Part shown: piece by piece, positions 22,206 to 32,332 of the stretch
Numbering within the stretch: position 1 is the first letter of the stretch
Layout: every line of letters begins with the position of its first letter
NCBI GenBank assembly: GCA_022925895.1
Contig: JAKSYS010000352.1
Span: forward strand, 1-62,635
Source of the DNA: Fragilaria crotonensis
Taxonomy: Eukaryota; Bacillariophyta; Fragilariophyceae; Fragilariales; Fragilariaceae
DNA length: 62,635 nt
Direction: 5' to 3'
Notes under the pieces: model-generated
What the model saw: only the letters and a program-made list of their open reading frames with translations
Database searches by the model: none
What the model was told of the DNA's origin: nothing
Position numbers and translations under genes: made by a program

Positions 22206-23251
22206 GTTCTGATCTCGACAAGAACCTCTACAGTTCTTTGGCAAGTGAGGAGAAAAATGTATAACCTTTTTATCCACCGTGGAAGTCGTGAGCGCACGGT
22301 CGTTAGTGTGGTACTTGTACCAGGTACAAGTACTTGTGCCGTGTAGCAAGGTACTCGTACGCTCCTACCCTGCTCTTCGCTGGCCTGACAGCTGGCCTTT
22401 CTGCAAACTAATGGCGTCTCGGTCGTACAGTATGACATACGCTGTATTGGTACTCCGGAGTACTGTACTACCAGTTACTCTAGCTACTGTAGTACGTATA
22501 CCGAGTAACAAATACGCGAGTACGTACTAGCTAGTGGTACTGTTGTTGAAGAGCAGGTTCAAATACTCGCCGTGCGTACAATGTAGCTGCGCTGCGTACC
22601 ATACATATCATATAATACATACTGTAGTACCAGGTACCAGGTACATAGTACCGGTACACAGGATGCTGCAGCCTGCACAGCACAGCGCGCAGCGCGCCAA
22701 GGGCTACAGCTGCAAGCTGCAGTGCTGACGCCTGACGGCCTGACGCAGACCATAGACAAGAATGTACCAGTACTCGGAGTACTTGTACTTGATGTACATA
22801 GACGATGTGCCAAACTCCAGAGCGTGCAGTTCTGGAATACTCATACTGAATACTGAGATTACTGAGTACTGTACTGTATTTTATTACTGTAGGAAGTCAT
22901 CCTTCCTGGGGCGAAACACTACTCTAGCTAGGTTTTCCACCTTAATGAAATGGCATCATCAGCCTGATCACACCGAAATTAGTCAGCTTGCCAATACAAC
23001 GAGATAATTAGATTCATGTCAATATCGTTGACACTACAAAGGCAATATTTCATCGTTAACACAACCAGGGCTCTCGGACAATGAATCCCCTAATTTCAGG
23101 CTTTTCCACTGGTATTTTGAGTCAGGTGTGATGCGGCTGTACTGCCCACAATACATCCCGAGTGCATGTAGATTGATCGAGCTGTATAGAGTCGCAAACC
23201 ATGGAAATCTCCTCATGAAAGGTTTTCGCGTTCTCGTTTGTGTAGTCTATC
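22206..23251. other. Intergenic with dense GTAC motifs
   Basis: No gene is seen. GTAC motifs are dense at 22310-22880, including overlapping GTACCAGGTACCAGGTAC at about 22627. A GC-rich block at 22670-22740 has the palindrome GCGCGCAGCGCGC. The spacer holds the promoter of the M16 protease, which reads away to the left, and the 3' end of the phytyl-ester-synthase-like gene. Confidence 0.6.
22310..22880. repeat. Dense GTAC palindrome cluster
   Basis: GTACCAGGTAC appears at about 22317 and in overlapping form at 22627-22645. GGAGTACTGTAC, TACTGTAGTACG, CGGTACAC and CGGAGTACTTGTAC are variants in the same block. Most are partly self-complementary, so the region could form short hairpins. Confidence 0.6.
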
Positions 23252-25345
23252 TTATTGCTCAGATTTCCCCTGGTTCATTACCTCAATTGAAAATGTAGGC
23301 GCAGATTTTCCGGTCACTTGTTCGTAGGCAAGGCGTTGGACACTATCCTTGAAAGGATCGAACTCCCTCGCTTGCAAGACGTCGTCGAAGCCTCTCTCCA
23401 ATTCCCTTTTCACTTCTTGATAAAGGGTCGTGCATTGGTCGGCGCTTCTGTGATCGATGTGGCCAGTCGAAAACGGCTTCCCAAACACAAAGTAATGGCG
23501 TGCTGGAGGGAGCTTCGGTACAAAAAGTGGCGGTACAAACAGTTCGTCGTCGTTCTTCCGGTCAAATCGCGCTGCAGTAACGTTGGCAGATCGTTTCACG
23601 ATCCCCTCTCCAATGCCAAAAGGTAATTTTGCCAAGTCCGGAGCATCCACTAAGATATTCGCCGAATCCGCGGCACCAACGGCACTGATGGTAACAATCG
23701 TGGCGTTGAAGCGCACAGCTGATCGCACGAAATCAGGTGTATCGGGCCAAAACAAGGTGTGGGCTTCGTTCTTGCCGTGAAATACTTCGCGTACACCTCC
23801 AGGAAACAGCAAAACATTCTGTCCCGTTTGGAGAAGACGGTAATAGTTCCTCGGCGTGACCTTGACTGCTCCAAACTTACGAAATGTGCCGGGGTCTGAT
23901 ACTCCTCCGGTATTAGACTTGTCAACAATTCCTGGAGTCGTCGGCTCGTTAGGTTCGGTATTCTGGCTTGAAAACACGATTGGATGCGCTAACCCTCGAG
24001 CAACGATGCCACGATCTTCAATCAATTGCGCCACAATGAGACCCACATCCAGTCCAAACAACTGATGGTTGGCAACGAAAACAATGGGGTTATCGCCTGA
24101 TGGGAGCTTCCCAAGTCCCATCCATCGTTTCCCGTTTCTGTCAGTGCTGATGAAGACTGGGCTGGCGAGTCTTCGTAAAGGCGCGACGACGTTTTCAACT
24201 GTTTTCTTGAATACGTCCGTTTCTGGTGACTTCCAGTCCGTGATTGGGTCGTATTTATGTAGACCTCGAAGTTTCAACGGATCAATGTCAGAGTACACGA
24301 TCGCTTCAGTTAAATTGACCCGACTGTCCAGCACAAAGTGACCGGCCCCCTTCACCAGCAACGTTTTGCACCTCGGCAGAACTTTGGTCAAGCGTTGCGC
24401 CTCACGCTTGGATGGAAGAAAGTTATCATCCTCACCAGCGACAACGAGGGTTGGTACGTCAAGGGAGGAAAGCCGTTCTTCGGTCAGCATCTGAGCTCCG
24501 ACTTTAAGCCAGTTCCTGACTCGATGAAACACCAACCCAGGTGGAAGGAGTTTTCCGAGTGTTCCGAACCCCGCATCCAGATCATCTATAAATTCGGAAA
24601 TGGAGCTGGTGGACTGCACTGGGATTCCAAGAATGGTATCAAGGAGAGCTCTGGCCTGTGTCGAGTCCGGAACGAGAGCGGATAGGACCATACCTCCAAC
24701 GACAGTATATGGCGTGGCCCCATCGCGAGTTCCAAAGATCTGCAGTGCCGTCAGCAGCGGTCCTAGCGTGTCCCAGCTTGAATTGTCGAAGGATGTGGCT
24801 GGATTTACCAAGACTAAGCCCTGCAGGCGTACATTCTTGCGGGATTGTAATTTGAGAGCCACCGCTGGTGCGAGTAGACCACCGAACGACTCACCAATCA
24901 GTGTAATGTCTTTATTGCCGTCATCGGACACATCTTCGACAAAGTTAACAACAGCATTCACAAGATCTGAAAAGGAACTTCTATCAGTGCTTGACACTGT
25001 CATTCTCCATAATTCGAATCGCGACGATAGATCTTCGAACTGTTGGACCCCTGAAAGGCCGACACAATCCAAGCCGGGTAGGTAAAGCACGACCGGGCGA
25101 TCGCCTCCAACTATGGCACTGGCAGCCGCAAAGGCATTCGACACATCAACAGACGGGTTATCCGGAACAGATGAGGGAGGGACAAAGGAGAATTTGATAC
25201 TTGATGAGTAATCTTTATAGATGGGAGCTTCTTGTAGTTTCGCATACACCGATTGAAAGCCCGACAACACATCCTTGACGCTTTTGGGATTGTCTGTACT
25301 TGTCGAAGCCAGGAGTATCGAGAGTAGCGGTGAGAGTACTCTCAT
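23252..25345 (-). CDS. Phytyl-ester-synthase-like hydrolase / acyltransferase
   Basis: The 697-residue protein has the two-domain layout of the plant esterase/lipase/thioesterase (PES) family. The N-terminal alpha/beta-hydrolase (about 80-330) contains nucleophile elbow GESFGG (Ser153), GEDDNF with the probable acid and GAGH with the catalytic His. The C-terminal region is DAGAT/lysophosphatidyl-acyltransferase-like (about 380-640), with NHQLFGLD and LFPGGVRE. In plants these enzymes transfer fatty acids from galactolipids or acyl carriers to phytol and diacylglycerol in chloroplasts. The first 13 residues are hydrophobic and could form a short signal or anchor. No clear F-type plastid cleavage motif is visible, so the location is open. 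The start is an ATG at 25345. Substrate specificity cannot be read from sequence. Confidence 0.85.
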   Translation of the reverse strand: MRVLSPLLSILLASTSTDNPKSVKDVLSGFQSVYAKLQEAPIYKDYSSSIKFSFVPPSSVPDNPSVDVSNAFAAASAIVGGDRPVVLYLPGLDCVGLSGVQQFEDLSSRFELWRMTVSSTDRSSFSDLVNAVVNFVEDVSDDGNKDITLIGESFGGLLAPAVALKLQSRKNVRLQGLVLVNPATSFDNSSWDTLGPLLTALQIFGTRDGATPYTVVGGMVLSALVPDSTQARALLDTILGIPVQSTSSISEFIDDLDAGFGTLGKLLPPGLVFHRVRNWLKVGAQMLTEERLSSLDVPTLVVAGEDDNFLPSKREAQRLTKVLPRCKTLLVKGAGHFVLDSRVNLTEAIVYSDIDPLKLRGLHKYDPITDWKSPETDVFKKTVENVVAPLRRLASPVFISTDRNGKRWMGLGKLPSGDNPIVFVANHQLFGLDVGLIVAQLIEDRGIVARGLAHPIVFSSQNTEPNEPTTPGIVDKSNTGGVSDPGTFRKFGAVKVTPRNYYRLLQTGQNVLLFPGGVREVFHGKNEAHTLFWPDTPDFVRSAVRFNATIVTISAVGAADSANILVDAPDLAKLPFGIGEGIVKRSANVTAARFDRKNDDELFVPPLFVPKLPPARHYFVFGKPFSTGHIDHRSADQCTTLYQEVKRELERGFDDVLQAREFDPFKDSVQRLAYEQVTGKSAPTFSIEVMNQGKSEQ

Positions 25346-26758
25346 GGTCGCTTGACTAGAATCTGTACAATCGTTAACGTATGCGAAGGTCGGCTCTTGC
25401 GTATCATCGGTTGCGTGAACGAATGGGCAGTGCCACCAATCGCAGCATTGTCAGAATTTTATTTTTCATCCTTGTCGAGTGAATGACTCAGTCATCTCAC
25501 TCGTGACTGAATACATGTGAAAGAAACACTTACACGAAAACACGTTCACGACTAACAATTCCATCAATGCATCCAACTTTTCATTATTCATGATGCTGCT
25601 CCGTGGCACCGCTGTGGAGATGATTGAATGGTAGCATCCTATCATAAGTCACTCTTGCTTTGCCTTTGACAAAGTATTCAATGAAGGGCAGGAGACTTCC
25701 GACCGCCTTGCTTTTCCCTTTGAAAGGGTTGAAAGCTGAGCAACATTGGAATCACAATTTGCACTTAACGCTACGTTGCTAACTACCCATCTTGAAATAC
25801 ATTTGGTTGGACTCTTCCATGAATCACGTTTTTAGAGTTGTTTGGTCAAAATGACGTTCGTCGTCATTGTGCTTTTGTCTCCTTTGCTCAAAGAAACGAA
25901 CGCAGCATGACCAAGGTGGCAATTGTTGTATAGGAGACGGACAAACCGAAGGCGATGAAAACCAATACCCTTCCTATTTGTGTTTTGTGAAACAAAAATT
26001 GAAATAGACACCGATGCAGTAGAGTGCTTCCTGAGGTTCTACATGCCTGGTAATGCTGTTTGTCATCGCTGTCAGTATTCAGTCAAGGCCGAGCGGTGCT
26101 CTCTGTCACACTCAGTCCGTGTTTCAAGACGGCATTGACGCGGCAACATTATGTGGCTGATCCTTAACTTCTCTTGCTCATGTCTCTCCCTTGCTAAGAC
26201 ACACATGCATGTGGTGGTTGGCGTTTGAGTATGATTACTCTGTGATTCTGGTTTGCAGCTTCTTGTGAAGCATATGGTTCACATCGGTCATTCTTTGACA
26301 ACCCAAGTAGATACAACTAAACGATTGATTAGCTGTTTGCAATTCAGAGCGACCTTGGATTTTGCTTCTTCTATTGAACCTACTCTGAAATTAATCATTC
26401 TTTTGACAAGCCATGAAGCGATTAAGAAATTGATGAGCTATTTGCAGTCTACTCCATGGAGTGATTTTTGTTTGCTTTTGCATGATCTGCCTTACCTTGA
26501 CAAGTAGAGATTGAAGTTGGCACTCTACAGGCGGCCCCATAAGACAAAGCAGAGTTTCCACCATCAAATGGATTTGGATGACTGACTTATCCTTTTAGGA
26601 TTCTACATGGAAGATTTCCCGCCCACCAGTACGTCTCATGCAATTCACAAACATCATTCTGAAAAAGTAAACGAACATCTAACAACGAATAGTTTAGGTG
26701 CTGTGCCGAAGATCAAATCCAGCCACAAGAACAACAACGTTGTGTTATTTTCGGAAGA
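25346..26758. other. Intergenic, nothing recognised
   Basis: A 1.4 kb spacer between two minus-strand genes. GTAC motifs are scarce here. Short open frames, including one at 26253-26507, show no domain or conserved-looking composition. The text at 26250-26530 is AT-rich and could be remnants of older insertions. Confidence 0.55.
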
Positions 26759-28712
26759 CTACTCTGCATCATCATCATCTGAGGTACTCTCGCTTTCGCC
26801 TTTGTCCGACGGTTCACCACCAGCGCGCTCATCCTCGGAGCTGCTGGCTGGTTCCTGTACCTCCTCCGCCTGTGCTTTGACCTCCGGTGCTTTGTCCTCC
26901 GGTGCTTTGTCCTCCGGTGCATTGTCCTCCGGTGCTTTGTCCTCCTGTGGCTTCTCCGCCTCCACAATCGCAGCGGCCTCCTTGGCCAATTCCTCATCAG
27001 CTTTCTCAAACATCTGCTTGAGCCTCTTGGCGATTGCCTCTTCCCACTCCTGAAACCCTAATAGGGTTGGATGCCCGCGGATTGAGATTTTATCGCTCTG
27101 CAAAACATATTTGTTTCCTTCATCTTTTTCTGCGAATATGTTAGTTGCATCAAAGAAAGTGATCTTGTCATTATTGTCGGCGAACTTGCGCAGCTGTTTG
27201 TTGATGGCATCGATGGAAGTCCAAAGAGGAAGGCGGTTCTTGGCAAGGAAGAGCTTCTTGGGATCCCGGGCCTTGATTTTTGTGATGTCCAAGTTGAGCT
27301 TTGGATTGACCGGATCCTTCTTGATCTTCTTGATGAATTTCTTCTCAGCAATGGCTGCCTTCTTTGCTTCAATTTTCTCTTTCTTTTCATCTTGTTTCTC
27401 TTGTTTTTCGGCTTCTTTCTCTTTCTGTTTCTCCTCTTTTCTGGCCTTTGCTTCATCTTTCTTCTTGTTGGGTTTCTCCTCTTTCTCGACTTTCTTTTTG
27501 AGCTGACGATCGCCGTCACCATCAGGCGTCGATTCTTCAACTGTTCCTGGCACATTAACCGAAATAGGCGCACCTCGTGAAGCCGAGTTGCGCTTGTGAA
27601 GCGCCTTTGTGGTAGTTTGTGGGCGTTGGTACGTAATCTTAGGCACGCCCTTGACGGCAGCGGCGTTGGCCATTGCATTCAGCGATGCGCCTCGTCCCTT
27701 GAGTGGTCGAAATGCATCCCTGTAGTCCATCATCCCAGGCATATCTCCTCCACGAAAATCAGCCATGGGAAGCATCGAGTTAATGACAATCTCGGCATTG
27801 GGCTTACGCGAGCGAATTTCTTCGACAACACGAAGAATGCCAAGAATAACGACTTCCTCGGAGCATTGCATGCGCCCCAAATCATTCAAACCGAGTACAA
27901 GCCACCAGACACGTGGGTTGAAGTCAGAAGGCATTTCTCCGTGCAAAATTCTCCACAAAACGTTTGGGCACTGTAATTGCGAGCGCGAAATAGAGGATTA
28001 GAAAGACAATTGTGCGGCGAGCAAATGCGGTTGTTCGACTCACCGTATCACCCGCAATACCCAAAGCAACTCCATCCATCCCTGACTCTTCCCTCTTGAA
28101 TTGCTTTTTAAACACCTCTCCAATACTCTTCAACTCGGCGCCCGGCTGACGTCCCATCCAATGTCCATCCATCTCTTCCACCAAACTCTCGCCGAGAAAT
28201 GCAACATCCAAATAATCTGAGTCGCGGAAGGCCTCGACCTTGTTCTTGTTCGCCTTGTGAGCATCATTCCAAGTTTTGAACTCGATGCGAGAGTTTGGTT
28301 CCAATGGGTCTTCACAACGACACGAATCGTTGTCACCCTTGATACACCAGTGATCAATCTTTCCCAAGCTAAGTTGATACTCAGAATTAAGACTAGTGTA
28401 ATCATTCTCAATCACACCAAATGTCTCAGTGGGATTCAACATTGACCCGATCATCAAGAACATGGCCAACGCCAATGCCACAATAGACATACATCCACAG
28501 CATCGGGGGTACATGTAGCAAAGGTATCTGCAATGGGCACTTGCAAGAACAGTCAAACCCGGTCCTGATCGTCGCGGAACATCGAGCTGACCCTTGGTCA
28601 GATGGTCCAAGTTGAGAGGAGCACTTTCGACAGTCTCTCCTCCCTTGTGCTGAAGGAGATCTTCAAGATCGGAGTCATCAACTGGAGCTCGAGCTCCGCC
28701 TTTCTTAGACAT
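26759..28712 (-). CDS. Membrane-anchored SGNH/GDSL-type hydrolase with Lys-rich insertion
   Basis: Exons 28712-28044 and 27970-26759 (minus strand) give 626 residues. The domain is an SGNH (GDSL, PAF-acetylhydrolase-IB-like) esterase/lipase fold. Block I is AFLGES with Ser176, block II GIAGD (218-222), block III GLND (N252), and block V DKISIRGHPT with D516 and H523. A Cys-rich stretch and a hydrophobic helix (about 75-92) form a likely type II membrane anchor. Between blocks III and V sits a Lys/Glu-rich insertion (about 378-441), probably a long charged helix. The C-terminus has EDKAPEDNAPE-type repeats and ends in an acidic tail. I chose the ATG at 28712; the frame is open upstream but without ATG. 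The substrate is unknown; acyl or acetyl ester hydrolysis is inferred from the family. Confidence 0.85.
26880..26946. repeat. Four 15-base repeats in the SGNH gene tail
   Basis: The unit TCCTCCGGTGCTTTG and close variants are repeated about four times. On the minus strand they encode the pentapeptide repeat E-D-K/N-A-P. It is an in-frame coding minisatellite, so copy number may vary between strains. Confidence 0.85.
27971..28043 (-). other. Intron of the SGNH hydrolase gene
   Basis: On the minus strand the donor is ACG|GTGAGT and the acceptor TTACAG|TGC. The intron is 73 bases, phase 0. Splicing joins GIAGDT to CPNVLWRILHGE, the expected order of SGNH blocks II and III. Confidence 0.85.
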
Positions 28713-29429
28713 GGTGGAGGAGGAGGATGACAACGGCACGGTGATGAATGTTGCAACTTGCAATCTTTCAACGCTTGATTTCTTGAAATGCCTCCATCCG
28801 CGGCACAGCGGCTCTACATAAAATCGTTCTTGTTGTAGGATATAACAATGCTACTGCTTCTCAGACTGTTTTTGGACCAGCGTTGTACTTGGATTGCTGT
28901 AGAACCGCCGTATAATATGATACTCGAGGGAGTACAGTTTCGTGTACCAGGTACTCAGTATCAAGCTGAGTGCCGTCGTAAATGTATACTGGAGGAAAAA
29001 ATCATGTGACTGTCTCTCGCTGGTTCGCTGCTGTTTGCTGCCTCGTTCTCTAGACACGTCGCACGTCGCACAACGTCTCCTACTCAGTGACTGACTAGTT
29101 TTACTCATGCACGTATGATGCCATATATCATGAATCATGCTACAGTAGAGCTGTAAAGATCATAAAGGTCTGATACATAGTCGTACTGGAGTACTCCAGT
29201 ACAAAAAAATAAAATTGCTATGCCACTACTACTACCGGTGCTTGTACCGTGTACAGTATCATGTCACAAACGATTCCATCCGCACATTCGGCGGACGAGC
29301 AAATCGGACGATGGAATGGTCGTTCGTACTTCGTACGGTCGAGTGGAGCGTGGAGCATTTGGATCTGGAGTTCTCGTGAAAAAGGTGAAGTTTGAAACGT
29401 TCCTCTGTCCCTGACCTCACTCCCCGACC
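28713..29429. other. Divergent promoter region, SGNH hydrolase and ferredoxin
   Basis: The two flanking genes are transcribed away from each other, so this 717-base spacer should contain both promoters. GTAC motifs occur at 28943 (GTACCAGGTAC) and in a nested palindrome at about 29184-29202 (TACTGGAGTACTCCAGTA). No other gene is seen. Confidence 0.6.
29184..29202. repeat. Nested palindrome of the GTAC family
   Basis: The string GTACTGGAGTACTCCAGTAC is a perfect palindrome made from the two commonest spacer motifs overlapping at GAGTACTC. It sits in the divergent promoter between the SGNH hydrolase and the ferredoxin gene. Confidence 0.7.
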
Positions 29430-30065
29430 ATGTTGAGAATGTTGCCGTCGCCTCTTCTGAAATCCTTCTCCTACGCACTATCACAGAATCGGCGTCGATG
29501 GATTCAAACTAATAGCATCGATCCATCTGTCACCGACCGTCTGTCTGAAATGGGAGTGGATTCAGCGCTTCACCCCGAAGTGATAAAATCATTGGCCTCA
29601 GTGTTGGGAGGAACAATTTCCGTATCCACCTTGGAGAAATTTGGGCCCGAAGGTATTCAAGCCTTGGCAAAATCTATTGTGAATATGCGACCAAAAACAG
29701 ATGGTACCCGAGCCAAGAAGGAAGTGACCATATCTATACCACATCATCGAACCGAATTTCAAGTCACATTGCGGCAAGGACAGTCCTTGATGCAACTCGC
29801 TCAAGACCACGACGTTCTGAGGGAATATATTGAGGGATCGTGCGGTGGTACGATGGCTTGCTGTAGCTGTCATGTTTATTTGGACCCAGCCTCATACGCT
29901 GCACTAGGGGGTTCACCAAGTCAAGGCGAACAGGATATGCTTGATTTGGCTCATGATCGGCGGGATACTTCTCGATTGGCATGTCAAGTGCATCTGAATG
30001 AAGAGTTACTTCGTCTTGAAAATGTGGTTGTGACGATACCGGATGGAGTCAACAATGTGTGGTAG
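29430..30065 (+). CDS. Mitochondrial-type [2Fe-2S] ferredoxin
   Basis: The 211-residue protein has an adrenodoxin-type ferredoxin domain in its second half (about 97-205). The cluster ligands are Cys138, Cys144, Cys147 (pattern C-x5-C-x2-C in CGGTMACCSC) and Cys185 in RLACQ. Such proteins pass electrons from ferredoxin reductase to Fe-S cluster assembly or to mitochondrial P450s and heme A synthesis. The first about 28 residues are Arg/Ser-rich without acids, consistent with a mitochondrial presequence. Between them and the ferredoxin domain lies an extra helical segment (about 31-90) that is not part of the standard fold. The ATG at 29430 is the first in frame. The acidic patch that contacts reductase (around 165-180: EQDMLDLAHDRRD) is present. 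Confidence in the domain is high. Confidence 0.92.
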   Translation: MLRMLPSPLLKSFSYALSQNRRRWIQTNSIDPSVTDRLSEMGVDSALHPEVIKSLASVLGGTISVSTLEKFGPEGIQALAKSIVNMRPKTDGTRAKKEVTISIPHHRTEFQVTLRQGQSLMQLAQDHDVLREYIEGSCGGTMACCSCHVYLDPASYAALGGSPSQGEQDMLDLAHDRRDTSRLACQVHLNEELLRLENVVVTIPDGVNNVW

Positions 30066-32332
30066 ATGCGTTTGAGAGTTGAAACACGACATGTAATCTG
30101 TTTTAATTCGCTCATCGTCATTCTGCAAGGTGAATGGACAAGTCAAGTCAAGGAACAGACTTGTTACCCCATGCGACGAAGTGGGTAGACCACAAATCGC
30201 AGCTCCCTCTTCTACCACATGAATATGGAAGGCATGGGTTCCGCTCCAAGAGGACAGCGCTATCGTCACACAGAGTGATGTACTGAAGGACTTTGAATTC
30301 GATAATCGGCAGAAGTGCTTTCAGTCTTAGAAGTGCAGTCCGTATTTGGAGTACCATAGAGCTTCATCATCATGAATGGTAGAACTCGTTGTCGCGTTAC
30401 ACTTTGCTTGTGTCGTCGCGCCGGAAGCCATATGCAAGAATCAGAGACAGTAACCCGCAGTGTCCCCGACCCTAGACATAACCCTTTTCCAGACTCTGTC
30501 GTTCCATGGTCATGCTCTGAAAAAACATAGCCAAAGCACTCGGGAAACTGGGGTCAAACCTTGCTGGTAGTGTGCCTACTACTGCTGCCCAATGCATAGC
30601 ATACTTAAGTTCCAATTATGAGAGGCAATCGTAAGTCATTTGCACCATGAGTTGCACATATCTTGGCAATGCATGCTTGTAGTGTCAAAAATCCTCCGTC
30701 ATTCATATGTGGTTTAAAGTTCAAACTCTCTGTACTTGTCTTGCTAATAGATGACAGTAACTTTGTGACCCGGACTCCACTGGTTCAATAGTAAAGCACA
30801 AAGAGAAAAGCTCAGGTCCAATATGTTCAGAGGGCCAGGACTCCTGGCAGGCAGTGTCACTAGTCCAACAGTCCAAAGAACTGACTAGTTGTGCTTGTTA
30901 CCAAAAGTCAATATCATCATCAGTTATATGATGAGCTGATGCTCCAACTAGTTGAATCGTGATTGAATTGGAGTTCTGTCTGCTGACTCAGCATGAAGTG
31001 GTGGTGTTCAATAACAACAATTACAATCTCAACTGAGTACTCTAAGGTAATGGTTTCTCACCCTGATGCTTGATTTGCACTTCTGCACTGCACACAGGCA
31101 CAGCTCTCTACAACAAATGCCATGCTTCTATCTTGTCGTCAAAGCAGCACCAAAAAAGCATTTAATCTCAGTCTTGCCATTGCACTAGCCGCACAAAAAC
31201 ATCACTTCAGAATATAATCGTTGTGGTCATGGTGACTTGGAATGTCAAAAGGGGTGCTTTACAATCATAAATTGTGCTTCGCCAAAAATTTAGAAGCAAA
31301 CTACATTCATGCATGCTCGAATCATGGTTCTTAATTTGGTCTTGTGTGTACTACTCAGGTTAGCACATCAAGAACACATGCTGTAACATGTGTTCATCTG
31401 TCAACATGGATTTTATAGCAGCATGCAAAGGCACAATCTCCCGGAGAACTTCGTCTCACTGCTGTCATTCAAAAAATTCAGACCTCAGGATGTGTTGAGC
31501 ATATGCCAAGCAGCAAATGTGTTGCTTTGACAGACTAGTGGGATGTCCTTGTCTGCCTCTCAGACTTCACTGTAATTCCATGGTTGCGGACGACCACAGT
31601 TATGTCCCTTGCTGGTGGATGAGACACAATATTGATTGATCATGAGATCCCATAAGTCTGGAGGACCCTTTTCCCCAATACTCGCTCCCAATCATGTCAT
31701 GGCTCATATGGAAGAACTCACCAGATGTGGCTGTTAGCAATGTAGTACTCCAGTACTACAGTACATGCGTAGGGGAACGCGAAGGGCCCGCTTCCTTTAC
31801 GTGTGTATTATGACCACAGCATCCTCTCGCCCAACCTCCAATGGAGTTGGTAGCATGTCATGCGTAATCGAAGTACTGGAGTACTATAGTATACGGAGCA
31901 TGAATTTAATTGAGGGTGGCTTACACTTTCAGCGACATAGGTCCTATATTCCAAATGCATGTATTCATATATGAATGATAAGAATTGAATACGGCATGTG
32001 CATACTTGTCGTGCTGTAGTCATGTTCGTGAAAGTATGGTACCTGGTACAAGTATGCTACTTCTGTTATCGTACGAGCACGTTTTGGGCAGAAAATACTA
32101 CATATCTATCATACCATCATACATCATGTGATACGACGTTCGGCATGTATACATAGTTTGTATGCGTGTATGCTACCTGGTATGAATACCATGTACGATA
32201 CCATGTACTTGTAATTGGAGTAGGTCTCTCCAACTCGGTAAAGAGCCATCTCACCTCCAAGATTTCATTCTGCAAAATTACTCTCGGCGAATATTTTTCT
32301 TCCTCTACACTACCCTTTGATACACGCCGATC
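30066..32332. other. 2.3 kb spacer without a supported gene
   Basis: The first 300 bases are probably the ferredoxin 3' end. From about 30400 to 31740 the sequence is AT-leaning and nearly free of GTAC motifs. Its broken open frames read like decayed coding sequence (for example minus strand near 30590-30700, ACIAKICATHGANDL), but I recognise no family. From 31740 the GTAC motifs resume (31743, 31873, 32040, 32173), ahead of the kinase gene. The motif-poor block may be an old degraded insertion. Confidence 0.5.

Noticed and set aside
22553-22575. GGTTCAAATACTC resembling a tRNA T-loop
   Set aside because: No matching acceptor stem or anticodon arm upstream within tRNA distance.
26253-26507. 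84-residue plus-strand frame
   Set aside because: No domain, AT-rich, in a spacer; consistent with chance.
27392-27580. Plus-strand Phe/Leu-rich frame that looks like a membrane protein
   Set aside because: It is the complement of the Lys/Glu-rich insertion of the SGNH hydrolase; AAG/GAA repeats read as Phe and Leu.
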